Assembly (NCBI RefSeq): GCF_000260795.1
Contig: NZ_AJGU01000002.1
Location: 124,001 to 188,000, forward strand
Direction: 5' to 3'
Source: Treponema sp. JC4
GTDB taxonomy: Bacteria; Spirochaetota; Spirochaetia; Treponematales; Treponemataceae
Length of the DNA: 64,000 bases
The notes under the pieces were generated by a model. The model was not told the DNA's origin. It saw nothing but the letters and a program-made list of their open reading frames with translations, and made no database searches. The position numbers and the translations under genes were made by a program. This document shows, one piece after another, positions 61,201-64,000 of the stretch; the stretch's first letter is position 1, and every line of letters starts with the position of its first letter.

Positions 61201-61392
61201 GTCAGCTTTTGCAGAGCAAAAGCTGATGCTGCGGTTAGGAGAACTTTAATATAAAGTGATTTTTTAACCGTAGCAGGAATTAAGGAAAATTTTAATGTCA
61301 ACTTTTGCAATGCAAAAGTTGATGCTGCTGTTACCAGAACTTGCAAATTTATGAATAATTTTTAACAACAGCAGAAATTAAATTCTGAGTGT
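61201..61392. repeat. Two tandem 96-bp hairpin units between ilvB and the livJ-like gene
   Basis: Unit 1 begins at 61201 and unit 2 at 61297. Each has hairpin 1, TCAGCTTTTGC/GCAAAAGCTGA in unit 1 and TCAACTTTTGC/GCAAAAGTTGA in unit 2 (a compensated G-C to A-T change). Then comes CTGC.GTTA, the constant AGAACTT, and a closing arm TAAC...GCAG. The hairpin-1 core also occurs at 47751-47770. Confidence 0.75.
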
Positions 61393-61464
61393 TCTTTTAT
61401 ATAGAAACTCTCGGAACTTTTTGTTATCATACAAGCAACATTTTCATTTTACTTGGAGGAGATT

Positions 61465-62637
61465 ATGAAAAAAGTATTGCTTGGTGTGTGTGCCGCTTTG
61501 ATGGCTGCGGCATTCGTGTCTTGCGGCGGAGAAAAAGCTGCCGTAGTAAAAATCGGTGTTTTTGAACCAGCTTCTGGTGATAACGGAGCCGGCGGAAAAC
61601 AGGAAACTTTGGGTATTCAGTACGCTAATTCGGTTACTCCAACCGTTAATATTGCCGGAAAAGAGTACAAAGTTCAGCTTGAAATCGTAGATAACGAATC
61701 TTCAAACGATAAAGCCGTAACTGCAGCTTCTGAACTTATTTCAAAAGGCGTTTCTGTAGTTCTTGGTTCTTACGGTTCTGGCGTTTCAATCGCTGCCAGC
61801 GATACTTTTGCAGCTGCTAACGTTCCTGCAATTGGTGTTACATGTACAAACCCACAGGTTACACTTGGTAACGAACACTACTTCCGCATCTGCTTCCTCG
61901 ATCCATTCCAGGGAACTGTTCTTGCAAACCTCGCAGCTGATAAATTCGCTGCTAAAAAAGCATATTGTCTTTCTAAGCTCGGTGACGACTACTCGGGCGG
62001 ACTTGTAAAATACTTTGTTGAAGCTTTCAAAAAGCTCGGCGGTGAAGTTGTAGAAGAAACTTTCCCGGACGGAACTTCTGACTTTGCAGCATACGTTGCA
62101 AACGCTAAAAAAACTGGTGCAGACGTATTCTTCAGCCCAGTTTCAATTGAAGCCGCTGCCCTCATCATTGAGCAGGCTAACACACAGGGTATGACACTTC
62201 CTATCCTTGCAGGTGATACATGGGACTCTAACGTTGTTCTTGCACAGGCTAAGGGAACAAAAGTTCAGATTTATGTAACAACATTCTTCGTTGAAGGTTC
62301 TTCAGATCCAAAAGTTACTTCATTCGTTGACGGTTTCCGCGGATATTTGAACGCAAACGCAACTGCTAAAACAAACAACGGTGGTGATGACGAAATCGCT
62401 GCAGTTTCTGCAATGGGATTCGACGTTTACTACACAGCTTTGGAAGCTCTTAAAGCTGCAGGAAGCACAAAAGGCGCTGACGTAATGAAGGCTCTTCCTT
62501 CTGTTACTTACGAAGGTGTTTCTGGCGCAATCGCATTCGACCAGAACGGCGACGCAGTCCGCGACGTAGCTTACGTTAAGAAAGTAAACAACGAAACTGG
62601 TAAATGGGACTTCGTAGCTCAGCAGAGCGTTAAATAA
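61465..62637 (+). CDS. Branched-chain amino-acid ABC transporter binding lipoprotein (LivJ-like)
   Basis: 390 residues from the ATG at 61465 with GGAGGA upstream. The lipobox AFVSC places lipidation at about Cys22. The mature domain is a Leu/Ile/Val-binding type periplasmic fold: VVKIGVFEPASGDNGAGGKQE, GVSVVLGSYGSGVSIAASD, and VTYEGVSGAIAFDQNGDAVRDV near the end. It captures branched-chain or related amino acids in the periplasm. The permease and ATPase genes are not visible downstream, so it is either an orphan or regulated apart. Its position after attenuated ilvB fits branched-chain amino-acid supply. Confidence 0.9.
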   Translation: MKKVLLGVCAALMAAAFVSCGGEKAAVVKIGVFEPASGDNGAGGKQETLGIQYANSVTPTVNIAGKEYKVQLEIVDNESSNDKAVTAASELISKGVSVVLGSYGSGVSIAASDTFAAANVPAIGVTCTNPQVTLGNEHYFRICFLDPFQGTVLANLAADKFAAKKAYCLSKLGDDYSGGLVKYFVEAFKKLGGEVVEETFPDGTSDFAAYVANAKKTGADVFFSPVSIEAAALIIEQANTQGMTLPILAGDTWDSNVVLAQAKGTKVQIYVTTFFVEGSSDPKVTSFVDGFRGYLNANATAKTNNGGDDEIAAVSAMGFDVYYTALEALKAAGSTKGADVMKALPSVTYEGVSGAIAFDQNGDAVRDVAYVKKVNNETGKWDFVAQQSVK

Positions 62638-62742
62638 ATTAAAAGGGAGAAGTCTCTCCCTCCGGCGGCACTTCGTTGCCGCCTACCCTCTCTGCGGGCT
62701 CAAACGCCGCCCGCAACGCCCGCTTATTCCCCTCTGTTTCTT

Positions 62743-62779
62743 TTGCCTTTTTACAAAAAAGTGTTATAATTAAATTGTG
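62743..62779 (+). promoter_or_regulatory. Leaderless-type promoter of the HD-GYP gene
   Basis: TTGCCT (62743-62748), 16 bp, TATAAT (62765-62770), six bases, GTG at 62777. The gap before it (62638-62742) holds GGCGGCA-ACTT..TGCCGCC-type hairpins and no gene. Confidence 0.6.
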
Positions 62780-64000
62780 TTAGCAGTAAATATTACTCAA
62801 GACATTTACAATATTGTTTTAGGGCTGATTGTTTTTCTTTCCATTTTTGCAAGCCATATAAATGAAACAAATCATGACGATTTAAATAATCTTCACAGAT
62901 GGTTTCATTATATGATGTTATTAAACATCCTTATGTCTGTCTCAGACATTTTCGTCATGACTTTTAATGGCAATTCACGCCCCATTAATCACATAATTCT
63001 GCCAATAGCACTTTTTATTTATTACGGTCTTGGCTTTATTCTGTTGGGGATTATGTTCATAGAACTGAAAATATTTCTGGACAGAGTTAATAAACTAAAA
63101 TACTGTAAAAAAATATTTTTCAGAATCATAATCCTTTCCACAGCCGTTTTACTTATCCTGCTGATTCTGACACCTTTCAAAAAGGTCCTTTACCAGATTG
63201 ATGAAAATAACATTTATTCCCGGGCACATCATTTCTACCTGATTGGAATAGTTCAGCTTGTATTATACGCAAACCTGATTTTTTACATGCTGGTAAACAG
63301 AAGAACAATTGGAAGAACAAAGGTTTCCATTACCATAAGCTTTATTTTTATTCCTCAGCTTGCAGAAATCATCCAGTTTTTAATTCCGGGCTTATCTGTC
63401 ATTAACACAGGATACTCAATTGTTTTCCTGATTATGTTTATTTTCAATAACAGTTTTTCAAATAAGGAACTAATAACAACAGAGCTGAAACTTTCTGAAA
63501 AGGAAAATGAAATTTTCAATCAGACAACACAGCTGGAAAAGAGCAAATCCCTTATCATCAAGATGCAGGATCACACAATCGAAAGCCTTTCCAACCTTGT
63601 TGAAAACCGTGACGAAGACACAGGTGAACATGTTATCCGCACAATGACTTATGTAGAATTACTTGCCATTCAGCTGATGAAAAAAAATCTCTTTTCTGAA
63701 ACAATTACACCCCGCTATATAAGATATTTAAAACGCGCCGCACCTATGCATGACATAGGAAAAATCGTTGTTCCGGATGCAATCCTTAAAAAGCCTGCCC
63801 GTTTTACTGAAGAAGAATTCAATCAGATGAAAAGGCACGCAACAGAGGGCGGAAGAATAGTTCACGAAATTCTTGACGGTTATGAAGAGCCGGAATATAT
63901 TCAAATTACAACCGATATTGCCGCTCATCATCACGAAAGATGGGATGGAAGCGGCTACCCTGATAAGCTTTCCGGTGAAGAAATTCCACTCAGCGCAAGA
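62777..64000 (+). CDS. Membrane HD-GYP sensor/phosphodiesterase, C-terminus outside window
   Basis: The frame is open from the GTG at 62777 to the window end (408 codons). The first 225 residues hold about seven membrane helices, resembling the 7TM/HK sensor type. A short coiled coil (230-265) leads to an HD-GYP domain: NLVENRDEDTGEHVIR, MHDIGK (His325-Asp326), HATEGGRI, AAHHHERWDGSGYP with the Gly-Tyr-Pro motif at 393-395, then GEEIPLSAR. HD-GYP proteins hydrolyse cyclic di-GMP in the cytoplasm. The membrane domain probably senses an envelope or small-molecule signal. Confidence 0.9.
   Translation, partial: MLAVNITQDIYNIVLGLIVFLSIFASHINETNHDDLNNLHRWFHYMMLLNILMSVSDIFVMTFNGNSRPINHIILPIALFIYYGLGFILLGIMFIELKIFLDRVNKLKYCKKIFFRIIILSTAVLLILLILTPFKKVLYQIDENNIYSRAHHFYLIGIVQLVLYANLIFYMLVNRRTIGRTKVSITISFIFIPQLAEIIQFLIPGLSVINTGYSIVFLIMFIFNNSFSNKELITTELKLSEKENEIFNQTTQLEKSKSLIIKMQDHTIESLSNLVENRDEDTGEHVIRTMTYVELLAIQLMKKNLFSETITPRYIRYLKRAAPMHDIGKIVVPDAILKKPARFTEEEFNQMKRHATEGGRIVHEILDGYEEPEYIQITTDIAAHHHERWDGSGYPDKLSGEEIPLSAR

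Overview
The window looks like a chromosome segment of a host- or gut-type Treponema, or a close spirochaete relative. This is an inference from gene content: many lipobox-bearing lipoproteins, small outer-membrane barrel proteins, a Soj/Spo0J-type ParAB pair, fermentative pyruvate formate-lyase, a sugar ABC importer without its own ATPase, an HD-GYP sensor and moderate-to-low GC. No rRNA is present. One tRNA (Cys, GCA) is encoded.

Layout. 1-2274 is the N-terminal part of a large ankyrin-repeat lipoprotein (minus). 2.4-10.5 kb holds housekeeping genes: a DUF368 lipid-carrier transporter, TrpR, a PutP-type Na+ symporter, an Mrp/NBP35 ATPase, PflB and a beta-CASP metallo-hydrolase. 10.6-18.4 kb holds an acyl-CoA synthetase and a carbohydrate module (GH35 beta-galactosidase plus MalG/MalF/MalE-like importer). 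18.5-22.9 kb holds miaB, a methyltransferase and parAB. 22.9-38.2 kb is a single minus-strand block of twelve tightly packed genes. It starts with a stripped-down type II secretion system (secretin, ATPase, inner-membrane platform protein, major pseudopilin, small pseudopilin-like proteins and a GspL-position protein). It continues with two lipoproteins and a clostripain-family lipoprotein protease. It ends with a 2022-residue YD/Rhs-repeat protein that carries a candidate cysteine-peptidase C-terminus. The order suggests a dedicated secretion, processing and cargo locus.

38.3-46 kb holds CorA, a formylglycine-generating-enzyme-like lipoprotein, an M18 aminopeptidase, a VOC protein, two paralogous lipoproteins and a DUF234-type ATPase. 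46-52.5 kb holds a Nudix hydrolase, tRNA-Cys, LapA-like and SPOR proteins, and a folD-HAD-NAGPA operon. 51.9-59.2 kb holds surface proteins, a long RarA fusion and an esterase. 59.2-62.6 kb is a branched-chain amino-acid region: ilvB behind a Leu/Val-rich leader peptide and attenuator, then a LivJ-like binding protein. The window ends inside an HD-GYP sensor.

The most interesting signals outside ordinary genes are these. (i) A three-copy intergenic element (3.7, 47.2 and 54.0 kb) whose stems differ in sequence but keep pairing, around a constant 18-nt internal loop. (ii) The T2SS-clostripain-YD locus. (iii) An ilvB attenuator. (iv) About ten genes whose -10 box lies only 6-8 nt before the start codon, implying leaderless mRNAs. 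(v) Two loci where the 3' end of an AAA+ gene is repeated just beyond an intervening secreted-protein gene.
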